Source of the DNA: Candidatus Acidulodesulfobacterium acidiphilum
GTDB taxonomy: Bacteria; SZUA-79; Acidulodesulfobacterales; Acidulodesulfobacteraceae
Reading direction: 5' to 3'
Length of the DNA stretch: 64,000 nt
Assembly (NCBI GenBank): GCA_008534395.1
Contig: SHMQ01000012.1
Coordinates: 1-64,000 of the forward strand
The notes under the pieces: generated by a model
What the model was told of the DNA's origin: nothing
The model's input: only the letters and a program-made list of their open reading frames with translations
Database searches by the model: none
Shown here: in pieces, positions 9,681 to 20,897 of the stretch
How positions within the stretch are numbered: position 1 is the stretch's first letter
How the letters are laid out: every line of letters begins with the position of its first letter
Program-made: the position numbers and the translations under genes

Positions 9681-10517
9681 ATGAACGAAATAATAAACGC
9701 TTTTAAAAAAAATAAACTCGCCTTATACTCTTTGATTTTTATTTTGCTTATTATTCTGGCAGCCGTATTTGCGCCTTATATATCTCCGTACAATCCGGAT
9801 AAAATAAACGTAAACGCAATACTTCAGCCGCCGAGTTTTGCGCATATCCTTGGAACCGATCAGCTTGGACGCGACGTTTTTTCAAGACTCATTTACGGTT
9901 CTAGAATTTCCGTAGAAGTAGGTTTTATATCGGTTTCCATATCTCTTTTTATAGGGATAATTATAGGCGCTTTTGCTGGGTATTATGCCGGTTTGACGGA
10001 CGGTTTTCTAATGAGATTCGTCGATATCATGCTGACCTTCCCGTCTTTTTTTCTTATTCTTGCGGTAAGCGCGATTTTAAGACCCTCTATCATAAACATT
10101 ATGATTATAATAGGCTTAACTTCATGGATGGGCGTCGCCAGAATAATCAGGGCAGAATTTATGCAAAACAGGGAAAAAGACTATGTCCTATCGGCTAAAG
10201 CGGCGGGAGCTTCAGACCTCTATATTATGTTTATCGAAATTTTACCGAACGTCGTCGCTCCTATTTTAGTTTCGGCAACGCTTGGAATAGCCGGAGCAAT
10301 CTTAATACAGGCGTCTTTAGCTTTTCTCGGGATTGGTATTATGCCGCCTACGCCTAGTTGGGGAGGAATGCTTTCGCGAGGGAAAACCTATATAATGGTA
10401 GCATGGTGGCTGACGCTGTTTCCGGGTATTGCAATTTTACTTACCGTCCTAAGTTTTAATTTAGTCGGTGAAGCAGTCAGAAATGCCCTCGACCCCAGAT
10501 ATTCGACTGAGAAATAG
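9681..10517 (+). CDS. Peptide/nickel-type ABC transporter permease, DppC/OppC family
   Basis: Second permease of the dipeptide/oligopeptide type, 278 residues. It has the N-terminal helix FKKNKLALYSLIFILLIIL, the conserved HILGTDQLGRDVFSRLIYGSR motif, the EAA-like loop YVLSAKAAGASDLYIMFIEI and the C-terminal FNLVGEAVRNALDPR. It presumably forms a heterodimer with the DppB-like protein encoded on the other strand. No clear Shine-Dalgarno sequence precedes the ATG at 9681. The 95-base divergent gap is very AT-rich and includes several TATAAT-like words, so each gene probably has its own promoter. Confidence 0.9.
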   Translation: MNEIINAFKKNKLALYSLIFILLIILAAVFAPYISPYNPDKINVNAILQPPSFAHILGTDQLGRDVFSRLIYGSRISVEVGFISVSISLFIGIIIGAFAGYYAGLTDGFLMRFVDIMLTFPSFFLILAVSAILRPSIINIMIIIGLTSWMGVARIIRAEFMQNREKDYVLSAKAAGASDLYIMFIEILPNVVAPILVSATLGIAGAILIQASLAFLGIGIMPPTPSWGGMLSRGKTYIMVAWWLTLFPGIAILLTVLSFNLVGEAVRNALDPRYSTEK

Positions 10518-10526
10518 TACTGTGAG

Positions 10527-10571
10527 GGAATTCAATTCTGTCGCCGTAACAAATTGGAAGGACGGAATTCG
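10527..10571. repeat. GAATTC-containing intergenic repeat, degenerate copy
   Basis: The stretch after dppC contains GGGAATTCAATTCTGTCGCC and later AAGGACGGAATTC. Both match the repeat at 39,631-39,710, where the intact form reads GAATTCAATTCTGGCACCGTC. Here it is directly joined to a copy of the other intergenic repeat (AAAGGTGTCA), so the two families sit side by side. Confidence 0.6.
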
Positions 10572-10573
10572 CA

Positions 10574-10610
10574 GGAAAAGGTGTCAGATTTTATTTTTGA
10601 CACCTTTTCC
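10574..10610. terminator. Perfect 13-bp hairpin built from the AAAGGTGTCA repeat
   Basis: GGAAAAGGTGTCA (10574-10586) is a perfect inverted repeat of TGACACCTTTTCC (10598-10610), with an 11-base AT-rich loop followed by TTTAAAAAAA. It sits after dppC and is likely to work as a transcription terminator, whatever its origin as a dispersed repeat. Confidence 0.6.
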
Positions 10611-10686
10611 TTTAAAAAAAAGCTCAAAAATGCTAATATAATCTATGTATATTTATTATTAATTAAATTTTAAAGAGGTCTTTACA

Positions 10687-11100
10687 ATGAACGCTTACAA
10701 GCAACTTAAGGTAATTATTTTATTTTTATCCGTTATTTTTATTTCAGGTTTAATGCTAACGGGTTGCGCGACTACGCGCGATATTACGGGCAAACCCATA
10801 TCGACTTCCAATGTAGATAAAATAATAAACGGAACGACGACAAAATCGCAGATAATTTCCATGTTCGGACCGCCTTATTCTATAAAGAAAAATCCTTTTA
10901 AACCCGGCGTGGTTACTTATAAATACAGATTCAGATATAAAAAATACGTTCATTTAGGAAATGAAATTCTTACTACTTCGACGAGAAAATTTAAAGAAAA
11001 ATTATATATAGTTATTAAAAACGGAATAGTTATAAGCCATAGTTTTACGACTACGGGAAACACATCGCTAAGGAGGATTTTAAAAAAAGAAAAACAATGA
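10687..11100 (+). CDS. BamE/SmpA/OmlA-like outer-membrane lipoprotein
   Basis: A 137-residue lipoprotein precursor with a hydrophobic signal peptide and lipobox LTGC at about residues 24-27. The mature part carries the SmpA/OmlA-type motif: a short helix (VDKIINGTTTKSQIISMFGPP) followed by beta strands. In the BamE relatives this fold helps outer-membrane protein assembly, but single-domain lipoproteins of this fold have varied roles. AAAGAGG at 10671-10677 supports the ATG, and TATAAT at 10637-10642 may be its -10 box. The gene overlaps dapF by four bases (ATGA), so the two are translationally coupled. Confidence 0.75.
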   Translation: MNAYKQLKVIILFLSVIFISGLMLTGCATTRDITGKPISTSNVDKIINGTTTKSQIISMFGPPYSIKKNPFKPGVVTYKYRFRYKKYVHLGNEILTTSTRKFKEKLYIVIKNGIVISHSFTTTGNTSLRRILKKEKQ

Positions 11101-11999
11101 AAATAAAATTTACGAAACTTCATGGAGCCGGCAACGACTATCTTTATATAGACGGCATTAACGATATTCCTGCCTGTGTTGTCGGTAATACGTATAGTAA
11201 TAATTTCTATAACGAACTCTCGGAGAAAATCAGCGATAGGCATTTTGGAGTTGGTTCAGACGGCATTATAATAATTTTGCCTCCTTCGTCAAATGAAGAG
11301 TTTGGGGTTAAGCCGGATTTTAGAATGAGGATGTTTAATGCAGACGGTTCTGAAGGAGAAATGTGCGGCAACGGAATAAGATGCTTTGCAAAATATGTTT
11401 ACGATAAGCATCTTACGGATAAAAAGATTATAAATATCGAAACTCTTGCGGGAGTTAAAACGGTGGAAGTTTTTTTGGCGGAAGGAACGGGCACGGTAAA
11501 AGAAGCAAAGGTTTTTATGGGTATTCCAGAGTTTGAGGCAAGTAAAATTCCGGCAATTTTTCAAAAAACGGAAATCATCAACGAAAAAATAAACGTAAAG
11601 AATAAGAACTTTACCGTATCCTGCGTTTCAATGGGTAATCCGCATTGCGTTACTTTCGTAGATGACGTAAAAAATTTTGATGTTCATTATTACGGACATA
11701 TTATAGAAAACGATACTATGTTTCCTAATCGGGTCAATATAGAGTTTGTTCAACTGCTCGACGACGGAAACGTGATAGTAAGAACATGGGAAAGAGGCTC
11801 AGGCGAAACTCTGGCGTGCGGTACAGGCGCATGCGCAGTTTATTCGGTCATAAAAAAAACCGGCAAAATAGACTTGGGCGAAAAGGAGCTTAAGGTTAAT
11901 TTATACGGCGGAACGCTTAAAATATCGGGAGATATAAATAAAGGCATATATATGGTCGGTCCAGCCGAAGAAGTTTTTAGCGGTTATTTTAATTTTTAA
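11097..11999 (+). CDS. dapF: Diaminopimelate epimerase
   Basis: Converts LL- to meso-diaminopimelate for peptidoglycan and lysine synthesis, in the cytoplasm. At 300 residues it is slightly longer than the usual 275-280. It shows the start motif FTKLHGAGNDY and the two catalytic cysteines, Cys90 in EMCGNGIRC and Cys241 in LACGTGACA. It also has the conserved VSMGNPHCV and ERGSGET segments. The ATG overlaps the stop of the lipoprotein gene, and the lytic transglycosylase follows two bases after its stop. This gives a compact cell-wall operon that continues into ligA. Confidence 0.96.
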   Translation: MKIKFTKLHGAGNDYLYIDGINDIPACVVGNTYSNNFYNELSEKISDRHFGVGSDGIIIILPPSSNEEFGVKPDFRMRMFNADGSEGEMCGNGIRCFAKYVYDKHLTDKKIINIETLAGVKTVEVFLAEGTGTVKEAKVFMGIPEFEASKIPAIFQKTEIINEKINVKNKNFTVSCVSMGNPHCVTFVDDVKNFDVHYYGHIIENDTMFPNRVNIEFVQLLDDGNVIVRTWERGSGETLACGTGACAVYSVIKKTGKIDLGEKELKVNLYGGTLKISGDINKGIYMVGPAEEVFSGYFNF

Positions 12000-12001
12000 T
12001 T

Positions 12002-14038
12002 ATGAAAAAAGCGAGTTTATTAGCTTATATATTGTTTGCCGTCGTCCTGCTTAACTGTTGTTTTTCAGATTATGCTTTTTCTTTTGTCGATTATTTAAGT
12101 AAAAATTCAAAACCTTATCTCAATTACAATAACGAAGGCGTTTTTAAAAAAGCTTTTAACAGTTTTGTTTCCGGCAGATATAAAACTGCTGCTGGAGAAT
12201 TTTGGCTTTATTTGCACAGGGGAGGTAAAACGCTCGGTAATTTTGCGCTTTATTATCAGGGGTTGTCTTTTATCAATCTTAAAGAATACGGAAAAGCGGA
12301 TTATGTTCTAATGAAACTATCAATTTCTTATCCTAATTTCGTTTTTTATAAAAACACTATTTTTTATTTGGCTATATCTGAAGAAAAAACGGGAAACTAT
12401 GTTTCAGAAATATCCCATTTTAAATATATTATTGCACGTTCAAAAAAATCGTCCGTACGTTCTTTTGCAATGTACGATGTATATAAAGCATATGCGAAGC
12501 TGAAAGATTATAAGCTTGCGGATAAATATTTAAAGCGGCTTTATATAGATTACCCTTACTTTTGCAAAATTCATCATATAAAAATAAAAAATGCTTTTTT
12601 AAATTTATCCGAAAAAATTAAACGTGGAGAAGATTTATATTATGATTCCTATTATACAGAATCTATTGCCATACTAAAGACGGTCGCTTTAAAAGACAAA
12701 AAAGCAAAATTAATCATTTTGAAAGATTTGATGAATATTAAAAGTTCTTTGTTTTTAGATAAAGTTGATAAATGTTTAAAATACGAAAAAAATAAATCAT
12801 GCTATGAATATTACGGAGTAAAAAATTTAAAAATACTAGATTTGAAAGCCCGTTATTATTACATTAGCGGGCAAACTCAAAAAACGTTTTTAATTTTAAA
12901 CTCTATATCGGAGAAATATGGATTTCTTAACCGAAGGCTTAAAAATATTTACGGGAATATTTTGTGGAGTCGCATTTTAAACGATCTGAAATCAGGGGAA
13001 TTATTGAGCGCGGCAAAAAGGCTTAAGTCTTTTTTTATTATAGACGATTCCGTAAACCAAAACACGGCAAGATTTCTATTCTGGTACGGCATTATACTTG
13101 AAAAATTAGGCTATAAAAAAAGAGCCCTTTTTTATTTTAATTTGATAAGAGCTTCGAGGATTTTAAGGTATTCTTATTACGGTATTATGTCGGACATATT
13201 TGTCAGCAGAATAACCGGCGCCGCAGATTACTCTTCGGAAGTCTTGAACAATGGCGATATCCGCAGTTATAGCATTGTATCTTTGAAATATGCATCCGAA
13301 TTTAAAAAAGCAATAAATAATAATTATGCCTTAAATTTAAGATTTAAGAGATTAAAAGCGCTTTTGAATCTAAATATTTATTCTCTTTCTTATATAGAAC
13401 TGCGGAAAATAGCGTTAATGAATGATAATAATAAAAATTTCGACGTTTTTTTGATATATTTACTTTATAAAAAAGGATATTACGGGTCGGCCATTAACAT
13501 TGCTTTCACTTTAATTTTTAAAAATGACGATTATAGGCAATTGCTCTTAAATAAAAAATTTTTAGAAATTCTTTATCCAAAGCCTTATTACGGCTATGTA
13601 GAAAAATACTCTTCAAAGTACGGTATCCCGGTAGATTTAATATACGGCATAATGAGGCAGGAAAGCCTTTATAATCCCATATGTTATTCCGGCGCAAACG
13701 CAATAGGTCTTATGCAGATTATTCCGTCCACCGGTTACTATATAGCAAGCCATACCGGCTGCTATAATTTTAATCCTTCCATGCTATACAGCAAGCATAT
13801 AAATATAAGTTTCGGCTCATATTATTTGAAGACCCTTCTCGATCAGTTTAACGGAAAAAAATATCTTGCCATAGCTTCTTATAATGCAGGACCGGGAGCC
13901 GTTTCATACTGGAAAAACAATCTTTTAAAAAATGATGCAATGCCTCTTTTTATAGAACTTATACCGTTTAATCAAACAAGGACTTACGTTAAAAGAGTTT
14001 TGGCAAATTATTATGTTTATAATTTTCTTTATAATTAA
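12002..14038 (+). CDS. Soluble lytic murein transglycosylase (Slt70-like)
   Basis: Periplasmic enzyme that cleaves peptidoglycan glycan strands and forms 1,6-anhydromuramic ends. The 678-residue protein begins with a signal peptide (LAYILFAVVLLNCCFSDYAFS). A long helical region with TPR-like repeats (residues about 40-530) follows, as in the Slt70 superhelical ring. The C-terminal SLT domain contains the catalytic Glu554 in MRQESLYNP, then GLMQIIPSTG and the conserved IASYNAGPGAV. The paired cysteines in the signal region make a lipoprotein reading possible, but no good lipobox is seen. It follows dapF by two bases. Confidence 0.9.
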   Translation: MKKASLLAYILFAVVLLNCCFSDYAFSFVDYLSKNSKPYLNYNNEGVFKKAFNSFVSGRYKTAAGEFWLYLHRGGKTLGNFALYYQGLSFINLKEYGKADYVLMKLSISYPNFVFYKNTIFYLAISEEKTGNYVSEISHFKYIIARSKKSSVRSFAMYDVYKAYAKLKDYKLADKYLKRLYIDYPYFCKIHHIKIKNAFLNLSEKIKRGEDLYYDSYYTESIAILKTVALKDKKAKLIILKDLMNIKSSLFLDKVDKCLKYEKNKSCYEYYGVKNLKILDLKARYYYISGQTQKTFLILNSISEKYGFLNRRLKNIYGNILWSRILNDLKSGELLSAAKRLKSFFIIDDSVNQNTARFLFWYGIILEKLGYKKRALFYFNLIRASRILRYSYYGIMSDIFVSRITGAADYSSEVLNNGDIRSYSIVSLKYASEFKKAINNNYALNLRFKRLKALLNLNIYSLSYIELRKIALMNDNNKNFDVFLIYLLYKKGYYGSAINIAFTLIFKNDDYRQLLLNKKFLEILYPKPYYGYVEKYSSKYGIPVDLIYGIMRQESLYNPICYSGANAIGLMQIIPSTGYYIASHTGCYNFNPSMLYSKHINISFGSYYLKTLLDQFNGKKYLAIASYNAGPGAVSYWKNNLLKNDAMPLFIELIPFNQTRTYVKRVLANYYVYNFLYN

Positions 14039-16099
<2,061 letters not shown>

Positions 16100-16162
16100 A
16101 ATAACTTAGCAAAATATTTGAATCGAGCAAATAAATTTAAACTTTTAATAACGGGTGTATTT

Positions 16163-17569
16163 ATGTCAAAGTTAAAGTATTATGTTTTAGCGATGTTTTT
16201 TTTATGTTTAACCGTTTTTATCAATACGTCTTCGGCGCATGCATTTCTTACTCCCAGACTGACAAGGAACATACCGGTAGGCAATATGCCTTACGGAGTT
16301 TCTTTTTCTTCTAACGGAAATTATGCCCTCGTGACCAATGCCGACGACGATACGGTATCCGTAGTGAGTATGGCCACTAAAGGGGTCGTAGCTGCAATAA
16401 AGGTCGGAGTCCATCCGACAGGGGTCGCTATTGCCCCTTCGCTGACTTTTGCTTATGTTTCAAATACGGCTTCCGGCAACGTAAGCCTTTTAAATATGTC
16501 GACATTAACTAAAGCTTTAAATATCCATACCGGAGGAACGCCCTTAAATATAGTTTTTACGCATGACTCCAGATACGCGTTCGTAACGAATATACACGAT
16601 AACGACGTAGACGTTATAAATACCGTTCAAAATGCCGTTATCAAGAGAATAAGAGTCGGAAAAGAACCTCAGGGAATCGCAATTTCTCCGAACGGAAAGA
16701 TAATAATAGTAACTAATGCCGGCGGTTCGTCTATTTCGATAATAAACGTATCTACATTTTCGGTTGTAAGAAATATACATACCGGATTGAATCCTACTTC
16801 CGTTGCTTTTTCTCCGTCGGGGGCACCGGTAAAATATTTTTATGTGGCATCTGGCAAGAAAAATAAAATTTACGTATATAACGAAAAGAATTTTGCGCTG
16901 GTCAAAAAAATTAAGACATTGTCCGATCCTTCATCCGTAGCTTTAACTCCAGACGGAATGATGCTATTTGTAGTAAATTATCAAAATATGGCAGTTACTA
17001 TATATAATGCCGTTCATTTTAATCATATCAAAACTATTAATATGCCTTCCGGGCCTATAAATGTATCTGTCGCTCCGGACGGCAGCGCAGCTTTGGTAAC
17101 GGTAACCCGTGCGGCAAGCGCGGCTTTTATAAGGATAAAGAAGACGAATACCGTTTACGCTAAGATAGCCCCGCCTTCTCCCGTGACTGTAAGTACTCCC
17201 GTTTCAGGAGTTCCCGGTCAAACGCCTACAGAAGCTGCGGCTGCTATAACGGCCCCTGCTCCTGCTCCGGTTTATACGACGCCTCCGTCAAATTACGTTC
17301 CTAAGCCTTTTGGGAAACTTGCTACGGTTTATACAGGCAAAGGGCCGACTGCGGAAGCTATTACTCCGGACGGAAGATATCTTTACGTTATAAATACTCA
17401 GGCATCTACATTAAGTATAATAAATATTGCAAAAGATGAAGTCGTTAAAACCATTAAAGTAGGAAATTATCCGTCCGCCGTCAGAATCTCGCCGGAAGGG
17501 CATTACTGTTTCGTCGTTAATTCTGGTTCTAATACCGTAACTATAATCTCTACGGGAAATTACTATTGA
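16163..17569 (+). CDS. Exported YVTN-type beta-propeller repeat protein
   Basis: A 468-residue secreted protein with a signal peptide (YYVLAMFFLCLTVFINTSSAHA). About seven YVTN/NHL-like blades follow, with repeated motifs such as PYGVSFSSNGNYALVTN, TGVAIAP and YVINTQASTLSIINI. A Pro/Ala-rich linker (about 17,170-17,300) separates the last blades. Such propellers usually mediate surface or periplasmic binding; no specific ligand can be named. I chose the ATG at 16163 over the TTG at 16118 because the former gives a clean signal peptide. The downstream kinase start overlaps its stop. Confidence 0.82.
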   Translation: MSKLKYYVLAMFFLCLTVFINTSSAHAFLTPRLTRNIPVGNMPYGVSFSSNGNYALVTNADDDTVSVVSMATKGVVAAIKVGVHPTGVAIAPSLTFAYVSNTASGNVSLLNMSTLTKALNIHTGGTPLNIVFTHDSRYAFVTNIHDNDVDVINTVQNAVIKRIRVGKEPQGIAISPNGKIIIVTNAGGSSISIINVSTFSVVRNIHTGLNPTSVAFSPSGAPVKYFYVASGKKNKIYVYNEKNFALVKKIKTLSDPSSVALTPDGMMLFVVNYQNMAVTIYNAVHFNHIKTINMPSGPINVSVAPDGSAALVTVTRAASAAFIRIKKTNTVYAKIAPPSPVTVSTPVSGVPGQTPTEAAAAITAPAPAPVYTTPPSNYVPKPFGKLATVYTGKGPTAEAITPDGRYLYVINTQASTLSIINIAKDEVVKTIKVGNYPSAVRISPEGHYCFVVNSGSNTVTIISTGNYY

Positions 17570-19215
17570 TTAAAAGAAATCTTTATATATTTTTTAAAGC
17601 TTTACCGTTTATCTTATTTATACTATTTACTCAAAAAAGGTTTGTTATTTTTGGAGGCAGGCGGACTTTAAGTCAAAAATACCACTTAAAGTCCGCGAAA
17701 TGGCTGACACGCATAATTGCTTCATTAGGTCCTACCTTTATTAAACTGGCTCAGGTTATATCCACGAGAGCCGACTTTTTACCTTCTGCTTATTTAGAAG
17801 CCTTATCGACCTTGCAAGATGAAGTTCCGCCCGTTTCGTTTATTAAAATTAAACCTATAATTGAAAAAGATTTCGGAAAAAATATTGACGAAATATTTGA
17901 AAAATTTAACGAGAAACCTCTCGCGGCGGCATCCGTAGCGCAGGTTTATTCCGCTGTTTATAATGGTAAAGACGTTATAGTAAAAGTAATAAGACCTGAT
18001 ATAGAAAAAAATGTTTCGATAGATATAAAAACCTTAAGGAGCGTTTTAAATCTGTTGAAAATTTTTTTTCCGCAGAATAAATCTATTCATTCTATCTCGA
18101 CGGTTTTAAGGGAGTTTAGCGTTACTATTTACGAAGAAATGGATTTAAAACATGAAGCAAAAAATATAAAAGAATTTAAGAAGATAGAAAAAGAATTAGG
18201 TTTTATCATAATACCAAAAACATATTCCGAATTAACTTCAAAAAATGTTTTGGTTATGGATTTTCATATAGGCACTAAAATAACCAACTTTAAGAAAATT
18301 AGGGAATTCGGTCTCGAACCTAAATCAATAATAGATAAACTTATAGAATTTTATATTTATCAGGCATTAGTGTCTGGAATAGTTCATGCCGACCCGCATC
18401 CAGGCAATATTCTGGTTAATGAAGAAGGCAAAATAGTTATGCTGGACTTTGGACTCGTCATTCATATGACGGAAGATACTAAGGAAAATCTTATTAAAGC
18501 CGTCCTTGCCGGAGTCAGGGAAGATATTCCCGGAATAATCGATGCATATTATGCGCTCGGTATTATAAACAAAGAAGTTTCGCGCCAGCTTTTAGAAAGT
18601 ATGGCGGCTAAACTATACAAAGTTTTAAGCCAAAAAGATATTTCCGGCAAAAAGATACAAGTTATAATAACCGAAATAATGAAGAGTTTTTATGCTTTTC
18701 CATTTGAACTTCCGCAAAACCTAGTGTATATCTTTAAAACGGCGGCTCTGCTTGAAGGCATAGGGACTGCCTATAATCCTTCTTACAACTTAGTAAAGGA
18801 TATTATTCCGGTAGCCAAAAGATATATAAAACAAACCGAACTCGGAAAAACTTTTTCCCCGATATCTTTTATTAAAAACGGATTTAACCAGATTAAAGAA
18901 TTTTTTAACGACACAAGAAGGCTTATGCATGCCGCCTATTCCGAAAATTTCAGGGTTAAAATACATCCTACCAATATATCGGCTCTCGAGAATTTTTTAA
19001 TACATGTAATAAAAAGATTGATTGCCGCAGTTACCGGAGGATTTATAGGAATAATTTCCGCGCTTATATTTATCGAATATAAAAATATTTATCTGCTTAT
19101 AGCCGGTTTAATAGTTTCTGCCTTTATAGTATTCTTGTCGATAGCATTTCCTATAAAAACGACTTACGGTTATTCGACCCTCCTCGACGTATTCAGGCAT
19201 GGAAACGACGAATAA
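17566..19215 (+). CDS. AarF/UbiB-family (ABC1) protein kinase-like
   Basis: Atypical kinase of the UbiB/ADCK group, tied in other bacteria to ubiquinone synthesis and quinone homeostasis at the inner membrane. The 549-residue protein shows the KxGQ-type region (FIKLAQVISTRADFLP, with Ala replacing the usual Gly), the Ala-rich loop AAASVAQVYSA and the VIVKVIRP lysine. It also has HADPHPGNILV, the MLDFGLV metal site and two C-terminal membrane helices. The TTG start overlaps the TGA of the propeller gene, with ACGGGA upstream, which suggests coupling. No ubi genes are nearby. Confidence 0.85.
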   Translation: MIKRNLYIFFKALPFILFILFTQKRFVIFGGRRTLSQKYHLKSAKWLTRIIASLGPTFIKLAQVISTRADFLPSAYLEALSTLQDEVPPVSFIKIKPIIEKDFGKNIDEIFEKFNEKPLAAASVAQVYSAVYNGKDVIVKVIRPDIEKNVSIDIKTLRSVLNLLKIFFPQNKSIHSISTVLREFSVTIYEEMDLKHEAKNIKEFKKIEKELGFIIIPKTYSELTSKNVLVMDFHIGTKITNFKKIREFGLEPKSIIDKLIEFYIYQALVSGIVHADPHPGNILVNEEGKIVMLDFGLVIHMTEDTKENLIKAVLAGVREDIPGIIDAYYALGIINKEVSRQLLESMAAKLYKVLSQKDISGKKIQVIITEIMKSFYAFPFELPQNLVYIFKTAALLEGIGTAYNPSYNLVKDIIPVAKRYIKQTELGKTFSPISFIKNGFNQIKEFFNDTRRLMHAAYSENFRVKIHPTNISALENFLIHVIKRLIAAVTGGFIGIISALIFIEYKNIYLLIAGLIVSAFIVFLSIAFPIKTTYGYSTLLDVFRHGNDE

Positions 19216-19305
19216 ATTATTTAAAGTCGTGTGTGTTATTAATCATTTTAAAAATATTTTATGCAGGTTTTTTAAATAATTTTATATAATATTAGAATTA
19301 GAAAT

Positions 19306-20820
19306 ATGATAAATGAAAATCAAGTTAAAAATTTAGGAGTTATTATTTTAGCGGGGGGCTTGGGGACAAGGATGAAATCCGAAAATCCTAAGGCGCTTTC
19401 CGGTTTGCTTGAAAATCCGCTAATATTTTATGCTATAAAATCGTTAATAGACGCCGGTGAAAAATTTAATAGCGAATCTTTCGACGAATATAGCGAAAAC
19501 TTTGGCGGCATAAAAGCTAAAATAGATAGAATAATAACCGTGATAGGACATAAAGGAGATTTGGTAAGGCAATATATAGAAAATGAAGCAAGATTCAAAG
19601 CGAAAAATATTTTGTTCGAATTTGCCGTTCAAGAGCAATATCTAGGAACCGGAGATGCAGTCAAAAAAGGGCTGGAAGTTTTTAAGGACGATGAAAAAGA
19701 AACGGACGTAATTATTTTGCCTTGCGATATGCCGTTAATAACCGACGAAACTTTTGCAGAAACAGTAAAATTTCATATATCTAATAATGCCGACTTAACG
19801 GTTATGTCGGTCGATGTCAAAAATCCATATTCATACGGTAGAATTTTGAGGGATAAAAATGGTCGTGTGGAAAAAATAATAGAAGAGAAAGAATTATGCG
19901 ATTATCCTAAAAAAACCGCTCTTATAAAAGAAATTAATTCGGGAGTTTACATCGTAAAACTAAATCTTTTAAAGCAGTTTATTAACGAAATTAAACCTAA
20001 TAACAGAAAAAAAGAGTTTTATTTTACCGATATAGTCGATATATTTTATGGTGCAGGATTAAAAACTTTATGTTTTAAAGCGGGCGACGAGGAAGAATGC
20101 GCAGGCGTTAACTCTAAATACGATCTTCTTAATGCGCAAAAGATAATGCAGAAAAGACTTATTAAAAATCTTATCGAAAAAGGCGTCGATTTTATATCCG
20201 ACGAAAATATTTATATAGGTTATAACGTTGAAATAGGCGAGGCATCGATTGTTTATCCTGACGTTTTTATTTCCGGAAAGACTAATATAATGAAAAATGT
20301 GGTTTTAGAAAAAGGATGCGTAATAAAAAATTCTCATATCATGGATAATGCTACTATAAAGAGCTACAGCGTTATAGAAAATGCGGTCATAATGAATAAT
20401 GCGCAAATAGGCCCTTTTGCAAGAATAAGACCGGAAACAAAAATATCAGAAGGCGCAAAAATAGGCAATTTCGTAGAGATTAAAAAATCTTCTATAGGCA
20501 GAAACTCCAAAGCGTCCCATCTTAGCTACATTGGAGATTCCGTTATAGGCGAAAACGTTAATATAGGCGCAGGCGTCATAACATGCAATTACGACGGAGA
20601 AAAAAAGCATATTACGGAGATTGAAGACGGATGTTTTATAGGCTCGGATTCTCAGCTTGTCGCGCCTGTCAAGGTCGGTAAAAATTCATACGTCGGTTCG
20701 GGAACTACAGTAACTAAAAGCGTTCCCGAAGGCGCGCTTGCAATTTCCAGAGCGCCTCAAAAAAATATCGAAGGCTGGGTTTTGAGAAAACAAGCTGGAA
20801 AAAAGACTGAAAAAGACTGA
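19306..20820 (+). CDS. glmU: Bifunctional GlmU (N-acetylglucosamine-1-P uridyltransferase / glucosamine-1-P acetyltransferase)
   Basis: Makes UDP-GlcNAc for peptidoglycan and LPS. The 504-residue protein starts with the pyrophosphorylase domain (LAGGLGTRMKSENPK, then LPCDMPLI). It continues with a left-handed beta-helix acyltransferase domain of hexapeptide repeats, including the conserved IGNFVEIKKSSIG and GAGVITCNYDG segments. It is about 45 residues longer than typical GlmU, mainly through inserts in the first domain. glmS follows 77 bases downstream, so two steps of the same pathway are encoded together. Confidence 0.95.
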   Translation: MINENQVKNLGVIILAGGLGTRMKSENPKALSGLLENPLIFYAIKSLIDAGEKFNSESFDEYSENFGGIKAKIDRIITVIGHKGDLVRQYIENEARFKAKNILFEFAVQEQYLGTGDAVKKGLEVFKDDEKETDVIILPCDMPLITDETFAETVKFHISNNADLTVMSVDVKNPYSYGRILRDKNGRVEKIIEEKELCDYPKKTALIKEINSGVYIVKLNLLKQFINEIKPNNRKKEFYFTDIVDIFYGAGLKTLCFKAGDEEECAGVNSKYDLLNAQKIMQKRLIKNLIEKGVDFISDENIYIGYNVEIGEASIVYPDVFISGKTNIMKNVVLEKGCVIKNSHIMDNATIKSYSVIENAVIMNNAQIGPFARIRPETKISEGAKIGNFVEIKKSSIGRNSKASHLSYIGDSVIGENVNIGAGVITCNYDGEKKHITEIEDGCFIGSDSQLVAPVKVGKNSYVGSGTTVTKSVPEGALAISRAPQKNIEGWVLRKQAGKKTEKD

Positions 20821-20897
20821 AAATTTTAAAAATAAAACTTTAAAACTTGAACAATATTTCTTTAATTTAAAAAATAAAAAAAGGGAGACTTAAGGGT

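Noticed and set aside
16118-16162. TTG start upstream of the beta-propeller protein
   Set aside because: It would add 15 residues before a clean signal peptide that begins at the ATG at 16163.
20821-20897. glmS ribozyme in the leader of glmS
   Set aside because: The 77-base gap is too short and lacks the conserved core of the ribozyme.
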